A DNA stretch of 64,000 bases from Ricordea florida. Taxonomy: Eukaryota; Cnidaria; Anthozoa; Corallimorpharia; Ricordeidae. This document shows, one piece after another, positions 9,487-18,763 of this stretch. Below the pieces are notes generated by a model, which saw only the letters and a list, made by a program, of their open reading frames with translations, searched no databases and was not told the DNA's origin. The position numbers and the translations under genes are program-made. The stretch is from positions 5,289,632 to 5,353,631 of the forward strand of contig OX453285.1 in assembly GCA_949710005.1 (NCBI GenBank). The letters run 5' to 3'. Each line of letters starts with the position of its first letter. The stretch's first letter is position 1.

Positions 9487-11492
9487 CTCGTGGATACGCA
9501 AAGCGTATTTGCGAGTTTTTGTGGGGACTCCGATATGCAAATTGTCACTCACTCACTCACTCACTCACTCACTCACTCACTCACTCACTCACTCACTCAC
9601 TCCAGTGTAGACACACTTCGTAATTAGTCGGATAGAACTCGGGGGCACCGATATGAAGACGACAATTGTCGTGACCGAAGTCACGGAAGTCTGTTGATGA
9701 AAGTTCACGCTGAAAGTGTATCGTACCGTTGCCAGAGTTTGTAATGATTTTGTAGCTTAAGAGGACGATTAGCGAGGCCCTGTTAGGGGGAAATTTCGAC
9801 AAGCAACATAGCCTTGAAACAACGACATAAAGGACCTGAAATGGCGACGAACGACGAGCCGCTCACGGGAAATTACGACAGCGACCTTCGACCTTCCGAA
9901 ATTGCGCCGTGAAAAGGTTTGAAACTCAGACGCGCGACATAAACAACCTCACTAACAGGGCCTCATTAGCGGTCTTACTAAAATCAAAAGGAGTTTAAAT
10001 GTTTCCAGTTAGGACAATGACCAACTTGGAGACTGAATTTCATGAGCCTTTTACTCGGCCAGGCGCTAAACGTGAACAGATGATAACTATTCGCTTTTCC
10101 GACATCGACCGCCATCGACCGCCCCCAAGATTACAAGCAGTATATGAATTTCAGTTGGCTCGAAAGTGATCTGAAGATGAGAAAATCTCTTGCTAATGTA
10201 GTAAGCTTTGGTGAGAACTCATAGAGCGAAATTAGCACTTGAATGAGAACTTATATGAGCGAAATGAGTACTCGTTATTGAACGAAACTACTATAAATTG
10301 ACGAATCCATGATGTGAAACCGAAGAACTTCTGTGGCCAACCTGGATAAGAAACATCGCATGTAGGACTTTTCTACTGATTTAAGTGTTAGTACTAACAG
10401 GAATGGAGTTGTAGAAGTATTGGGACGGCCAAGAAGTATGTCAACATTTACTTGTAAATATGGAGGCGGCTGCCGTGACGGAGAACCACGAAGGTTACAA
10501 TGTAAGAAAGTCATTAAAGGGTTCGAAAACAGTAAGTCATGTAGAAAATGTATTAAGCGTTATATTATATACAATACACCACAAGCCGTTACAATGAAAA
10601 GTTTTCTGTCTATTGATTTCCGAATTTACCTTGAAGTGAACTAGATTGTGTTGAAGTAGACATGTTGGAAAAATAGGCTTACCTGTTTTGCTTACTGTTG
10701 TGTGACTCATATTTACATTATAAAAACAAGAAGTTATAAGGATAAAAACAAATATGTATTGCTGTATTAATGATGGCAAGTGTGATTTTTTTTAAGTGCA
10801 ACGCTGAATATATATACCACTGATAACCTAAAATGAGATGGTAATGTAAATAAACTAATTCAACTTGATAAAGGATTGAGAGTCTTAAGGATTTTAAGAT
10901 CATCACTAACATACTTTGCAAAAATGCAAGAAAGACTTGTTTGGTATGATTCGTCAGCTGGGCTATCCTACATGGTTTTGTTCATTATCAGCTGCAGAAT
11001 CAAGGTGGATATTTCTGTTGAATACATTGAATAGACTTGTAGACAACAAAAACTATAATGATGATAAAATTGACAATGTCATGACAACAAAATTCAGACC
11101 TTATTCAGAAGGACCCTGTTACATGTGTTAGAAACTTTGAACTCACAGACAGTGAGCAGCAGGATACCAGAACTACATTTGGTTTCGGTGCCATTTAATC
11201 CTGTACCCTTATGTTAAGTTATCAAATTTTTTAACAACTGTATGCTTGCCACCTGCCTTATAACTGATGCCTAGTGTAGTCAAATGATTGGCGTCATGTA
11301 CTCACTGTATGTTTATTTCAAAAAGCTACTCAGCTCCCTGGTCACTTTTATGTTGTGATTATAGATTATTAAAATTATCTTCAAGTTCATTCAATCACAA
11401 CTCTGAAAAAACACCTCGGTAATTTTTAAATTATTTCTTTTTTCTCTGTTTTGTAAACATATCCACGAGTTCACCATAGTCCTACTTTGATT
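9480..11492 (+). mobile_element. Transposon E, complete inner copy
   Basis: About 2.0 kb with short inverted ends (AACTCGTGGATA at 9,485-9,496; TATCCACGAGTT at about 11,460-11,471). It inserted into the accessory gene of unit A. The left half (to about 10,500) matches the reverse complement of 39,895-40,927 and the right half that of 6,591-7,508, so this copy gives the full, uninterrupted structure of the outer copy. It contains an (ACTC)n microsatellite (about 9,545-9,602) near one end. No transposase-like frame is present, so it is non-autonomous. A clear target duplication was not found; the two flanks share TTGAT. Confidence 0.85.
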
Positions 11493-11743
11493 ATGAAAAT
11501 GATGTTTATCTTGCTTATCATGATGATGAATGTAAAATTGATGTATTTGATAAAAATTTTATAATAAAAAAATTATATGTAAGTGTTGATTTAAGTGAAT
11601 ATAAGATTGAGCATAAAGAGTTATTTTACAAACCATTACATGATGAATTAATGACAGTAGCATGGCACCCATCTAGGTATTTAGATTGGTGTATTGATTT
11701 TGAAGAGTTAAGAGATTTGAAAGAAAGATGGGGTGGAGATTAG
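11493..11743 (+). pseudogene. 3' part of the split accessory gene (unit A)
   Basis: After transposon E an open frame runs to a TAG at 11,741. It matches the C-terminal half of the unit B 193 aa protein, including the conserved AWHPxRxxDWCxD segment just before the end. It has no start codon or promoter of its own. Together with 9,112-9,479 it accounts for one ancestral gene of roughly 200 codons. Confidence 0.75.
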
Positions 11744-11754
11744 TTAAAAAATAA

Positions 11755-11787
11755 TTATGTTATATAACCCAATAAATGGTTACATAA
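11755..11787. terminator. Conserved stem-loop, copy 2
   Basis: Same structure and almost the same sequence as 8,599-8,631. It lies between the plus-strand accessory gene and the convergent minus-strand virion block, so it could serve both directions. Confidence 0.5.
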
Positions 11788-11794
11788 CAAAAAT

Positions 11795-12427
11795 TTATTT
11801 AAATCTTAAACTAAAAGTTACGGATTGCCCATTTAGATAAAACCTTTTCCAATTAGCGTCTAAAATGGTTAAATCAAAGTGATTAATCAAGTTATCGTAT
11901 TTTCTAATTGGAATAGATGGGTAATCTTTTGATGGAATGTTTGCTAGCAATTGAGATGGTTGTATTTTTGTAAGATCTCCATTTTTACCTTTATTTGTGT
12001 ATGACATTTTATTATCAACTATACTGCATAAAAGTCTCAAAGGTTCTTTTATAGTTATATCTATTTGTTGTATTTTAAATAAAATCTCCGGCACCCCCAA
12101 AGAATTTTGCAAACCCTGGGTAAATTTAATGTTAATTGTTTTATTGTTGATTATGTAAGCAAAATTATCCCCGATAATCATTGTTATATTTTTACCCTTT
12201 TCGCTGAGCTCAATTAATATTTTTATATCATTTATGGAATATGTTCCTGGATTAAATATTACTAAAGACTTATCTTGTTCATCAGTTATTTTTTCTTGAT
12301 TCCTTAAAGTTATTAGTCTTTTTTTTGTTTTAATATTACAATCCAGGAGTTGTAATTCACTAACGTGTTTAATTGGAGGATCTAAATAAACCCTAGTTTC
12401 AGAATAATACATTGTAATGCTGAACAT
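11795..12427 (-). CDS. Candidate minor capsid (penton-like) protein, unit A
   Basis: A 210 aa protein. It has a strand-rich composition with the landmarks SITMYxSETRxYLDPP (start), QLLDCNI, PGTYS-DI (about 75), EPLRLLCSIVDNK, and a final HFDLTILD...LNGQSVTFSLRF. The C-terminal 'description of a quantity plus LNG-x-x-x-TFSL' pattern is typical of virion jelly-roll proteins. Length and position (distal end of the minus-strand virion block) fit the single jelly-roll penton of Polintons. It is well conserved with unit B (25,640-26,275). It is divergently arranged with the Rpb7-like gene, 52 bp apart. The penton role is inferred; a spike or cement protein is an alternative. Confidence 0.6.
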   Translation of the reverse strand: MFSITMYYSETRVYLDPPIKHVSELQLLDCNIKTKKRLITLRNQEKITDEQDKSLVIFNPGTYSINDIKILIELSEKGKNITMIIGDNFAYIINNKTINIKFTQGLQNSLGVPEILFKIQQIDITIKEPLRLLCSIVDNKMSYTNKGKNGDLTKIQPSQLLANIPSKDYPSIPIRKYDNLINHFDLTILDANWKRFYLNGQSVTFSLRFK

Positions 12428-12479
12428 ATTTTTGATTAAATTATATTAGTTTTTAGATTATTTATTAAAAATTAAGAAA
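12428..12479. promoter_or_regulatory. Bidirectional promoter region between penton-like and Rpb7-like genes
   Basis: Fifty-two AT-only-rich bases separate two divergent start codons. They contain TTTTTAGATTA, a variant of the T(T/C)TAAAGA box found upstream of most genes of the element. Confidence 0.45.
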
Positions 12480-12941
12480 ATGGAAACTAATATACTTCAA
12501 AGGCGTATATTTCTTGAACCTAAATATTTAGATAAAAATATTATGAATCATCTTTTAAAAACACTCAATAAAGTAACGTTTGGCCAATTTGATAAAGAAT
12601 ATGGATATATTATTTCAGTAAATCGTATAATAAAAATTGTAGATAATGAAGATACTTTTTTTGTTTTAAGATTTGAAGCAAAAACATATAAACCAAAAAT
12701 TAAACAAAAAGTTGCCGGCGTAGTATGCGGGGTTTATGAAGAAGGTATTTTTATTAAAGTTTTTGAAAAAATGAAGATTTTAATTTCACAGATTTATTTG
12801 AAAGATTATAAGTTTGATGAAATTTTTAATACATATGAAAATAATAATAACAAAATTAGAATAGGAGATAAAATTAATGTTAAAATAAAAGCAGTTAAAT
12901 ATGATAAAAATGGATTTTGTTGCATTGGGGTTTTAGTTTAA
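12480..12941 (+). CDS. Rpb7-like RNA polymerase stalk subunit (unit A only)
   Basis: A 153 aa protein. The N-terminal half (about 8-75) matches the tip domain of Rpb7/RpoE: RRIFLEPKYLDKNIMNHLL, then GYIISVNRI. The C-terminal half (about 80-153) is an S1/OB-fold: VAGVVCGVYEEGIFIKV, then the IRIGDKINVKIKAVKYDKNG segment and a final IGVLV. Total length is close to cellular Rpb7 (~170 aa). Rpb7 homologues are known in poxviruses and African swine fever virus, where they belong to the viral RNA polymerase. I know of none described in a Polinton. Unit B lacks it. Base composition is as AT-rich as its neighbours, so it is an established viral gene and not a recent host capture. It might recruit or replace the host polymerase stalk at viral promoters; this is inference. 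Confidence 0.75.
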   Translation: METNILQRRIFLEPKYLDKNIMNHLLKTLNKVTFGQFDKEYGYIISVNRIIKIVDNEDTFFVLRFEAKTYKPKIKQKVAGVVCGVYEEGIFIKVFEKMKILISQIYLKDYKFDEIFNTYENNNNKIRIGDKINVKIKAVKYDKNGFCCIGVLV

Positions 12942-12985
12942 ATATTTTGTTTTGATTACATCTTTAGATTTTTATAATCAAAACA

Positions 12986-14686
12986 TTATCGAAATAAAAA
13001 CCAAGATAATAATCCTCCAGCAAGCATTAAAACAATAAGAGTATTTTGATGGAAAGATGTTTCTGTATTACTAACTTCATCTGTTTTTCCTGATTCATCA
13101 ATATTGTTTAATTTAGGTTTTATATTTTTACTCGGCCGAGCATTAGTATTTAATAAAACCTTTGATGTTCCTAAACTATGGGTTATTCCAACATTTTTTG
13201 TTTCAACATTTATTGAATTATTTATGCCAAATTTCATATCTTTTGTTGCTGTTTTCAGATTATTATTGTACCCAATAACGCTTTCTGTATTTATAATTAA
13301 ATTGCTTGGCATCAACAAAACACCAGGAGCTATAGCCAAATCAAGCCGCGTTTTTGAATCATGAAGCGTTTTTTGATATCTTTCATTTGAAGTTGCGACA
13401 TCATTTTTAATCACAGAGCTTTCAAATAAATCTATAAAATTTTGCTGGGTATTAAATGCGCTTCCCCCCTTACCAAGAATTGAACTCCTACTAATAACTT
13501 GGGCTCCCAAAACGCAATAAACAAAAGCTTCAACCGATCTATTTATTCTTCCTAATCCAGCTTTTGTTAATCCATATCCAGATTCTGCTATAAACCAAGC
13601 ATATTGAAAATCAACAAAATGATCATTTCGTAACATAGATATTAAATCACCTTTATTTTTTCTACCCCCATCATCATAAAATTTATTTGAACTGCTTGGC
13701 CAAATATTAGCTTCTGTATCATAACCTCTTTTAATTCTAACATTTTGATATCCACCGCCCGTTCCTTGCGAGTCAACGCTTCCAGGAACGCTTTTGGGGT
13801 CTACATATCCTTTTCCATAATCAAAGAATATATCCCCCACACCTTGATTTGCCCCTCCCTTAAATCTAAAATCAGCTAAAGGTTTATTCCATCCTTTATA
13901 ATCTTGATTATTGCTTAAACCAAATTCTCCACATAAACGATTATAAGCATTTTTGTTGTATGGATTATTTTTTAAAGAAAAAGTTTTTTCGTCAGGTAAT
14001 GGTACAGATAATTCATATAATATTCTTCTTATTGTAAAGTAAATGTGAAATATAAAAAAACTTCTAATAACTTTTGGATAACTAAAAATAGCACTTAAAC
14101 TTACACCACATCCAGACGTTGCGCACCAAACCGCCATGTTTAATTGCTGCGGCCATTGATTAATATTTGGTTTATTCTTCCAAGCTCTAGCTTCTTTACC
14201 GCTAGTAAATCCTACAGTTTGATTTCTAAATACATTTTTCATTGGAATGGGCGTAGTGAAATAGTCTTTTTCTGAAACATATATAATTAAATTAATTAAC
14301 ATTTTTGTTACATTAAGAGCAAATTTATTGAATTTAATACCAGGTATTGGATATGTTTCTTTTGTAGATAATAAACTTTTTGGGAAAGATCCAACTTTAG
14401 TTTTATTTTCTGGAAACGAATCAACCTTGGGTTTATTTTCTGGCCCCAAATCATGCTGTAATAATATTACCAAAATATCAGGAATATCATCAATCCATGT
14501 TTTTCCAGAAGGATCATCATGAGACATAACTGTTACTCCATTAACTTTCCATTTAATATATCCCCCATTTGAATCATTTACAAACGTAAATTTATCAAGG
14601 TTAGCTTTTGGGTATCGGGCTTTGAAATCATCTAATAAAGATATAGTGTTATTTATGTTGGTAAGACTTTTTTTTATTTTATCCAT
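12986..14686 (-). CDS. Large membrane-anchored virion-block protein (unit A, 566 aa)
   Basis: A 566 aa protein, 61% or so identical by eye over its core to the unit B 522 aa protein (26,500-28,068). Conserved blocks: RYPKA-LDKFTFVNDS-GGYIKWK near the start, WPQQLN-AVWCATSGCG (about 185-200), FHIYFTIRRILYELS-PLPDE, a GLTKAGLGR-NRS-EAFVYC-LGAQV block (about 375-405), and LDLAIAPG-L-MPSN-IINTES (about 450-470). It ends in one hydrophobic segment and a short LFR tail (tail anchor). A TCTTTAGG box is at 14,713-14,720. No enzyme motif is recognised. The conserved Cys residues in WCATSGCG could be catalytic or disulphide-bonded. Position and tail anchor suggest a virion or assembly protein. Confidence 0.65.
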   Translation of the reverse strand: MDKIKKSLTNINNTISLLDDFKARYPKANLDKFTFVNDSNGGYIKWKVNGVTVMSHDDPSGKTWIDDIPDILVILLQHDLGPENKPKVDSFPENKTKVGSFPKSLLSTKETYPIPGIKFNKFALNVTKMLINLIIYVSEKDYFTTPIPMKNVFRNQTVGFTSGKEARAWKNKPNINQWPQQLNMAVWCATSGCGVSLSAIFSYPKVIRSFFIFHIYFTIRRILYELSVPLPDEKTFSLKNNPYNKNAYNRLCGEFGLSNNQDYKGWNKPLADFRFKGGANQGVGDIFFDYGKGYVDPKSVPGSVDSQGTGGGYQNVRIKRGYDTEANIWPSSSNKFYDDGGRKNKGDLISMLRNDHFVDFQYAWFIAESGYGLTKAGLGRINRSVEAFVYCVLGAQVISRSSILGKGGSAFNTQQNFIDLFESSVIKNDVATSNERYQKTLHDSKTRLDLAIAPGVLLMPSNLIINTESVIGYNNNLKTATKDMKFGINNSINVETKNVGITHSLGTSKVLLNTNARPSKNIKPKLNNIDESGKTDEVSNTETSFHQNTLIVLMLAGGLLSWFLFR

Positions 14687-14789
14687 ATTATTGTTTTTTG
14701 CTATTATGCAAGTCTTTAGGCTGAATTAACCTCTCTTCTAATTCCCGCAAAACAATTACAACCAACATCGGTTTTCTCATATGAAATTT

Positions 14790-15386
14790 TTAATGACCTG
14801 GATTTGTTAATTCTTTTAATAGATTTTCGCGCACTTCTCTCCTTATCACAGTCATATCCAAGTTTTTTTCCGAGTCTTTTCTAAATTTTTGTCGTATTTC
14901 TTGTTTTAGTTTTTGGAACTTTTCCAATTCCGCCAAAATTATAGAAAATTCTTGATCGGATATAACATTATCTTTCAAAGCTTTTGAAACTAAATCATTA
15001 ATGGTGTTTAATTTTGATTTTGCAATTGCGGCGGTTTGTTCATGTTTACTAACTTTATGAGAAAGTTTTTTTGATGCAATTCCAAATCCAACCGATAATC
15101 CACCAAAAACCCCACCCACAACCCCCAAAGGAATCCCGACAATAGCGCCAAAACCAGTAAGAGATGTACTCAAACCACTCGCTGATAGAATAACAGAAAT
15201 AAAGCCGCCAGAAACACTAATTTTTGTGCATATGGTTCTAGCCCTATTATATTTTTTCCTTACTTCTTCGTAATGTTTAATTTCTTTCTCAAGATTTTGT
15301 AATACTTCGCTTGATTTTTGCAGTCTGAAATTAATAGGATCTGTATTATTGGGTAATACAGGGTAAATTCTATTGTATTCATCCAT
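14790..15386 (-). CDS. Coiled-coil / membrane-hairpin protein (unit A, 198 aa)
   Basis: An N-terminal coiled coil (about 22-50), a long glycine-rich hydrophobic region (about 52-105) that could form a membrane hairpin, then a second coiled coil (about 110-190). It is nearly identical in length and close in sequence to the unit B protein (28,197-28,793), with the stretch SKHEQTAAIAKSKLNTINDL fully conserved. A TCTTTAGA box is at 15,413-15,420. The layout recalls membrane-remodelling or membrane-penetration virion proteins; no specific family is assigned. Confidence 0.65.
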   Translation of the reverse strand: MDEYNRIYPVLPNNTDPINFRLQKSSEVLQNLEKEIKHYEEVRKKYNRARTICTKISVSGGFISVILSASGLSTSLTGFGAIVGIPLGVVGGVFGGLSVGFGIASKKLSHKVSKHEQTAAIAKSKLNTINDLVSKALKDNVISDQEFSIILAELEKFQKLKQEIRQKFRKDSEKNLDMTVIRREVRENLLKELTNPGH

Positions 15387-15429
15387 ATTGTATTTTACTA
15401 CTCAACATGAAATCTTTAGATTGGCTTTG

Positions 15430-16425
15430 TTACTTTCTCTTCTTTTTTATACTTTCCACAAAATATAGAACTACAGCCATTATCAAAAGCCAAGCATTCT
15501 TTCCTAAAAACCCAACAACTTCACCCGCTGTTTTGAAAAGAAAGCTAACTATTGCGCCAACCATCCCAGGCAATATTTCACCTAGTTTTTTACCTATAGT
15601 TTTCAATCCTTTTCCCAATCCCCTACCTAATGTTGATAAACCCTTTGAAAGATTAGAAACTATAACACTAATTACTAAAGCAACAGCGGCAGCAACCGCA
15701 AATGCTGTAAAACCATGCTTTTTGAATAAATCTTTCACACGTTCTCTCAAAGACATTGTTTCTTGGATTCTTTCTCTTTCGGCAACATCGTTTGCTATAT
15801 CTTCATCGTTTTCTATAACTTCTGTATTTAAATTTTCAATCTCCGCCTCTTCTTCTGCGGTTTTATTGGTTTTATTATCAAGAACTTTTTTTCTTTCAAG
15901 TCTTTCATTTTGTTTTTCTTTTTTATTCGCAATTTCTGTATCGAGTTGTTCAACTATTTCTGATCTACTTGGGCCTAAATCATCTTTTAATTTTCCAGGT
16001 CCAAGTTTTTCTTTTATTTCACCTGTTTTTTTATCATATCTTCTAAACTCATCATCACCCGTATGAACATATATTCCACCCTTTGGCCCCTCAATTGCTG
16101 GTAATTCTATTCCACCACGAATGCGTTGAAAAAATGAAACGATTTCTTTCATTTTTGCTCTTGGCCGCGCTTTTTTTATAGCTTCTTCTGCGATTTCTAA
16201 TTCCTTATTTTTATTTGCTAATAATTTGCTTTTTTCATTGAATGAATTTTCTTGCTCTTCATCTTCACCATCAAAAGTGGGATTTTGAAAAGTACTAGTA
16301 GATGTGGTCGTAATTATATTATTAGCAACTTCTTCACCATCTTCATCATCTTCATCATCTTCATCATTTTCAGCATCATCATCATTATCTTTTGATAAAT
16401 CTTCTAATGGTATATATTCCGCCAT
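15430..16425 (-). CDS. Acidic coiled-coil protein with membrane-active C-terminus (unit A, 331 aa)
   Basis: It begins MAEYIPLEDL and a long Asp/Glu run (about 12-35), then charged coiled-coil sequence (about 130-225). The C-terminal ~100 residues hold two hydrophobic stretches separated by a glycine/lysine amphipathic section (GRGLGKGLKTIGKKLGEILP) and end in a lysine cluster. Only the C-terminal domain and the acidic start are well conserved with unit B (28,832-30,076, 414 aa); the middle has diverged almost completely. A membrane-lytic or inner-membrane virion role is inferred from the amphipathic C-terminus. TCTTTAAA lies at 16,450-16,457. Confidence 0.65.
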   Translation of the reverse strand: MAEYIPLEDLSKDNDDDAENDEDDEDDEDGEEVANNIITTTSTSTFQNPTFDGEDEEQENSFNEKSKLLANKNKELEIAEEAIKKARPRAKMKEIVSFFQRIRGGIELPAIEGPKGGIYVHTGDDEFRRYDKKTGEIKEKLGPGKLKDDLGPSRSEIVEQLDTEIANKKEKQNERLERKKVLDNKTNKTAEEEAEIENLNTEVIENDEDIANDVAERERIQETMSLRERVKDLFKKHGFTAFAVAAAVALVISVIVSNLSKGLSTLGRGLGKGLKTIGKKLGEILPGMVGAIVSFLFKTAGEVVGFLGKNAWLLIMAVVLYFVESIKKKRK

Positions 16426-16461
16426 GATTTTTTACTAATCAGTAAGAAATCTTTAAACAAA

Positions 16462-16854
16462 CTATAAAAATTTACTAACTGCGTAACCTAAACCTAACAT
16501 TCCAGCTCCAACATATACCATTTCTCCTGTTTTTTGTTCATCGCTTGGTTTGTAATAATCAGAGAATTTTGGCTCATGCATTTGACTATACAATTCAAAA
16601 GCTTGGTCTGTAGCCGACATATTTTTTGATGCTTGATATTTTTCATCTTTTTTCTTATTTTCCCAATCAATCATTTTTTGTCTTTTTTCCTGATATTCTG
16701 CGTAATCTCTTTGATATTTTTCCAATGCTTTATCGTGTCGTATTTTTTCTGTATCCGCATTATGTCCTGCAAAATGTTTTGCGATAGCATTTCCACCAAC
16801 AAATGCTGTTGCATTTAATACGGCTCCAAAAACCGCCATTACTATTGATGCCAT
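16462..16854 (-). CDS. Small membrane protein (unit A, 130 aa)
   Basis: Hydrophobic segments at both ends (about 1-22 and 108-128) flank a charged helical middle with DTEKIRHDKA-EKYQRDYAEY and a conserved EPKFSDYY motif. It is the same length as the unit B copy (30,127-30,519). Its promoter box (ATTTAGAGGA, about 16,884-16,893) lies within the end of the upstream 72 aa gene in both units. Probably an integral protein of a virion membrane; function unknown. Confidence 0.65.
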   Translation of the reverse strand: MASIVMAVFGAVLNATAFVGGNAIAKHFAGHNADTEKIRHDKALEKYQRDYAEYQEKRQKMIDWENKKKDEKYQASKNMSATDQAFELYSQMHEPKFSDYYKPSDEQKTGEMVYVGAGMLGLGYAVSKFL

Positions 16855-16860
16855 ATTTAA

Positions 16861-17079
16861 TTATTTTGGTAAAATCTTTTGATCCTCTAAATATGTTTTA
16901 AGATACATACTTCCGGATAATACAGCCACCCATTTTGCATAATTTGTAATACTTGAGGATGGGTCGCTCAAAAATGATTCTTTCATTACCTTTTTAGCCA
17001 CATACCCAACTCCAGCCCCCAATCCGATAAGTGTCGCTGAATCAGTTACAGTTTTCACAAGTTTGTTTTCGGTTGACAT
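16861..17079 (-). CDS. Small two-helix membrane protein (unit A, 72 aa)
   Basis: Two hydrophobic segments (about 15-30 and 48-62), with the conserved stretch DPSSSITNYAKWVAVLSGSM. About 90% identical to the unit B copy (30,532-30,750), making it one of the best conserved genes of the pair. A CCTTTAGA box is at 17,105-17,112. Function unknown. Confidence 0.7.
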   Translation of the reverse strand: MSTENKLVKTVTDSATLIGLGAGVGYVAKKVMKESFLSDPSSSITNYAKWVAVLSGSMYLKTYLEDQKILPK

Positions 17080-17122
17080 AATTTTTTACTGTATCAGTAA
17101 GAAACCTTTAGATGACTTTAGA

Positions 17123-17548
17123 TTATTCCATTCCTAATGATTTTGGGGTTAAATGCAATGGAATTTTTGAAGGTTGGGGTATTTGCGGGACTTGTGATAA
17201 ATCAACTATCCTATTAGAATATTCAACCCTAGCTTTTTCCTTATATCTCATAAAAAGATCAAATGCTGTAAACCCCAATCCAACAACGGATAAAACAGTA
17301 GTAAAAGATAACTCTGGAAGCCATGATTTAACTTCGCGGTGATTTGATTCATCATTTTGCTCTGTAGCCCGCAGGGTCTCTTCTCGTTTCATCTCCCTAG
17401 CTAATGCTTCTTTTGCTTTTTTATTATATTCCGCTAATTTCTTTCCAGCCGCGACTTTTTTAGGATCTTTCTCCCTCTTTTTAGTATCTTTATTTTCAGG
17501 CGTGGGATCGGCCGTAATTTGCTCAACTTGTTCATTTTGTTCAGACAT
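17123..17548 (-). CDS. Lysine-rich single-pass membrane protein (unit A, 141 aa)
   Basis: A basic, charged N-terminal half (about 20-60, KK/REK-rich) is followed by LPELSFTTVLSVVGLGFTAF (a predicted membrane segment, about 80-100) and a proline-rich tail. The start at 17,548 (MSEQNEQV) is preferred over an upstream in-frame ATG at 17,599 because the CCTTTAAA box (17,571-17,578) lies between them and the unit B gene has the same arrangement. It is conserved with 30,819-31,307. Function unknown. Confidence 0.65.
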   Translation of the reverse strand: MSEQNEQVEQITADPTPENKDTKKREKDPKKVAAGKKLAEYNKKAKEALAREMKREETLRATEQNDESNHREVKSWLPELSFTTVLSVVGLGFTAFDLFMRYKEKARVEYSNRIVDLSQVPQIPQPSKIPLHLTPKSLGME

Positions 17549-17582
17549 TATTTTACATATAATTAAGAAACCTTTAAACGGG

Positions 17583-18098
17583 TTAGTGAACAGTATCATA
17601 CCCGCTATCAGCCTGCTCAGTAGTCTGTTCAGTTATAACTTGTTGATTTTTGTTGAATTTAATGTGTTTAGCTACTTGAAATAGCCCACTAGCAAGGGCG
17701 GCCAATCTCCCCGCTTTTAATGCTAAGAGCCCAACAATGTTTGTTAATTCGCGATTTACCAAATCATCATTCTTCAAATCCTTACAAAGAGATTCTATAT
17801 CATCAACCGGAACTAAATATGAAATAAGTTTGGAAACTAATTGAAGGGATGAATCTACCAATCCCCCATTAATTTTTTTACCCATTACCGCTTGATACCG
17901 GTTAAAATATTTTTCTACATCACGTCCCGATAATTTTTTTATATCACCCAAACTCATTTCAACTCCTAAATATTCCTTTGTTGTTCCGAGCGCCGCGAGA
18001 ATTGCGAGTGATTCTTGTTTTATTTCAAGTTCATCATTATCATTTACCCCGGTCTTTACTTCAGTTTTTTCTTCAATGTAATCTTCAACGTTTGTCAT
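17583..18098 (-). CDS. Conserved helical protein next to the packaging ATPase (unit A, 171 aa)
   Basis: An acidic N-terminus of variable sequence, then a strongly conserved helical core (LAILAALGTTKEYLGVEMSL, and a DVEKYFNRYQAVMGKKINGG block) and a hydrophobic GLLALKAGRLAALASG segment (about 125-145). The start codon lies just after the stop of the ATPase gene, with TTTTTAAA overlapping that stop. No family recognised. Its constant place beside the ATPase suggests a role in packaging or portal-vertex assembly (inference). Confidence 0.65.
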   Translation of the reverse strand: MTNVEDYIEEKTEVKTGVNDNDELEIKQESLAILAALGTTKEYLGVEMSLGDIKKLSGRDVEKYFNRYQAVMGKKINGGLVDSSLQLVSKLISYLVPVDDIESLCKDLKNDDLVNRELTNIVGLLALKAGRLAALASGLFQVAKHIKFNKNQQVITEQTTEQADSGYDTVH

Positions 18099-18102
18099 CT
18101 TT

Positions 18103-18729
18103 TTAAATCACTTCGGGTATCTCTAAATAGCAATTAAATGGATGGCGTAAAGATAAACATAACCTAGAATATTTTTCAGTTTTCAGGAGTTGAACAAACT
18201 TTTTACCCAATTCATAATCCAAATCACCACCATAATCTTCGAAAAACATTTTCATACCTTTCTGCGATGGATTATGAAAAGTAACAACGCAGGCTACATT
18301 TTCCCTGAATGGTTTTGCTATTGATGTTAATTGCTGGGTTAAAACCCACATTGATAATCCATGATGTCTTCCGGAGAATGCTAAATCTATAAATTTATTA
18401 GATCTTTTCTTCAAATCAGAGGATACGGCGCAATCATCTAAAATTATTAGTGTATTGAGTCCAGAAAATAAAATTTGACAATCATTTAACAATTCATTAA
18501 TCTCATCGAGATTACTTGCATCGGGTGATAATACAAAGAATCTCTTGTCCCCACGAGCAAAATTATGATATGTTTTATTTTTAGAATAAGTTGGGCAAAT
18601 TAAAACAATATATTCAAAAACTTTGCGGAAAGGGCCTCGAAGCTGTTCAATTAGGTACTTTGTTTTCCCACAATTTGTTGGTCCAGTTATAATACAATGA
18701 AATGGGATTTTATCTCGCAAATCTTCCAT
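18103..18729 (-). CDS. A32-like genome-packaging ATPase (unit A)
   Basis: A 208 aa ATPase of the FtsK/HerA-A32 type used by Polintons, adintoviruses and giant viruses to fill capsids. Walker A is GPTNCGKT (residues 16-23), Walker B LIILDD (94-99), and a sensor-like TQQ is at 131-133. Full-length for the family and ~90% identical to the unit B copy (31,959-32,585). A TTTTTAGA box is at 18,752-18,759. It lies between the capsid gene and the 171 aa gene. Probably functional. Confidence 0.88.
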   Translation of the reverse strand: MEDLRDKIPFHCIITGPTNCGKTKYLIEQLRGPFRKVFEYIVLICPTYSKNKTYHNFARGDKRFFVLSPDASNLDEINELLNDCQILFSGLNTLIILDDCAVSSDLKKRSNKFIDLAFSGRHHGLSMWVLTQQLTSIAKPFRENVACVVTFHNPSQKGMKMFFEDYGGDLDYELGKKFVQLLKTEKYSRLCLSLRHPFNCYLEIPEVI

Positions 18730-18763
18730 GATTTTTGTATCATAACATTATGTTTTTAGATTC

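Noticed and set aside
10537-11131. Short open frames in transposon E, repeated at 7,117-7,489 in the outer copy
   Set aside because: Low-complexity frames without domains, present only because E is repeated; no transposase features.
15407-16066. Plus-strand open frame of 219 residues, and a similar 235-residue frame at 28,932-29,639
   Set aside because: Antisense shadows of the conserved coiled-coil/membrane protein genes; serine/phenylalanine-rich composition is the complement of lysine/glutamate codons.
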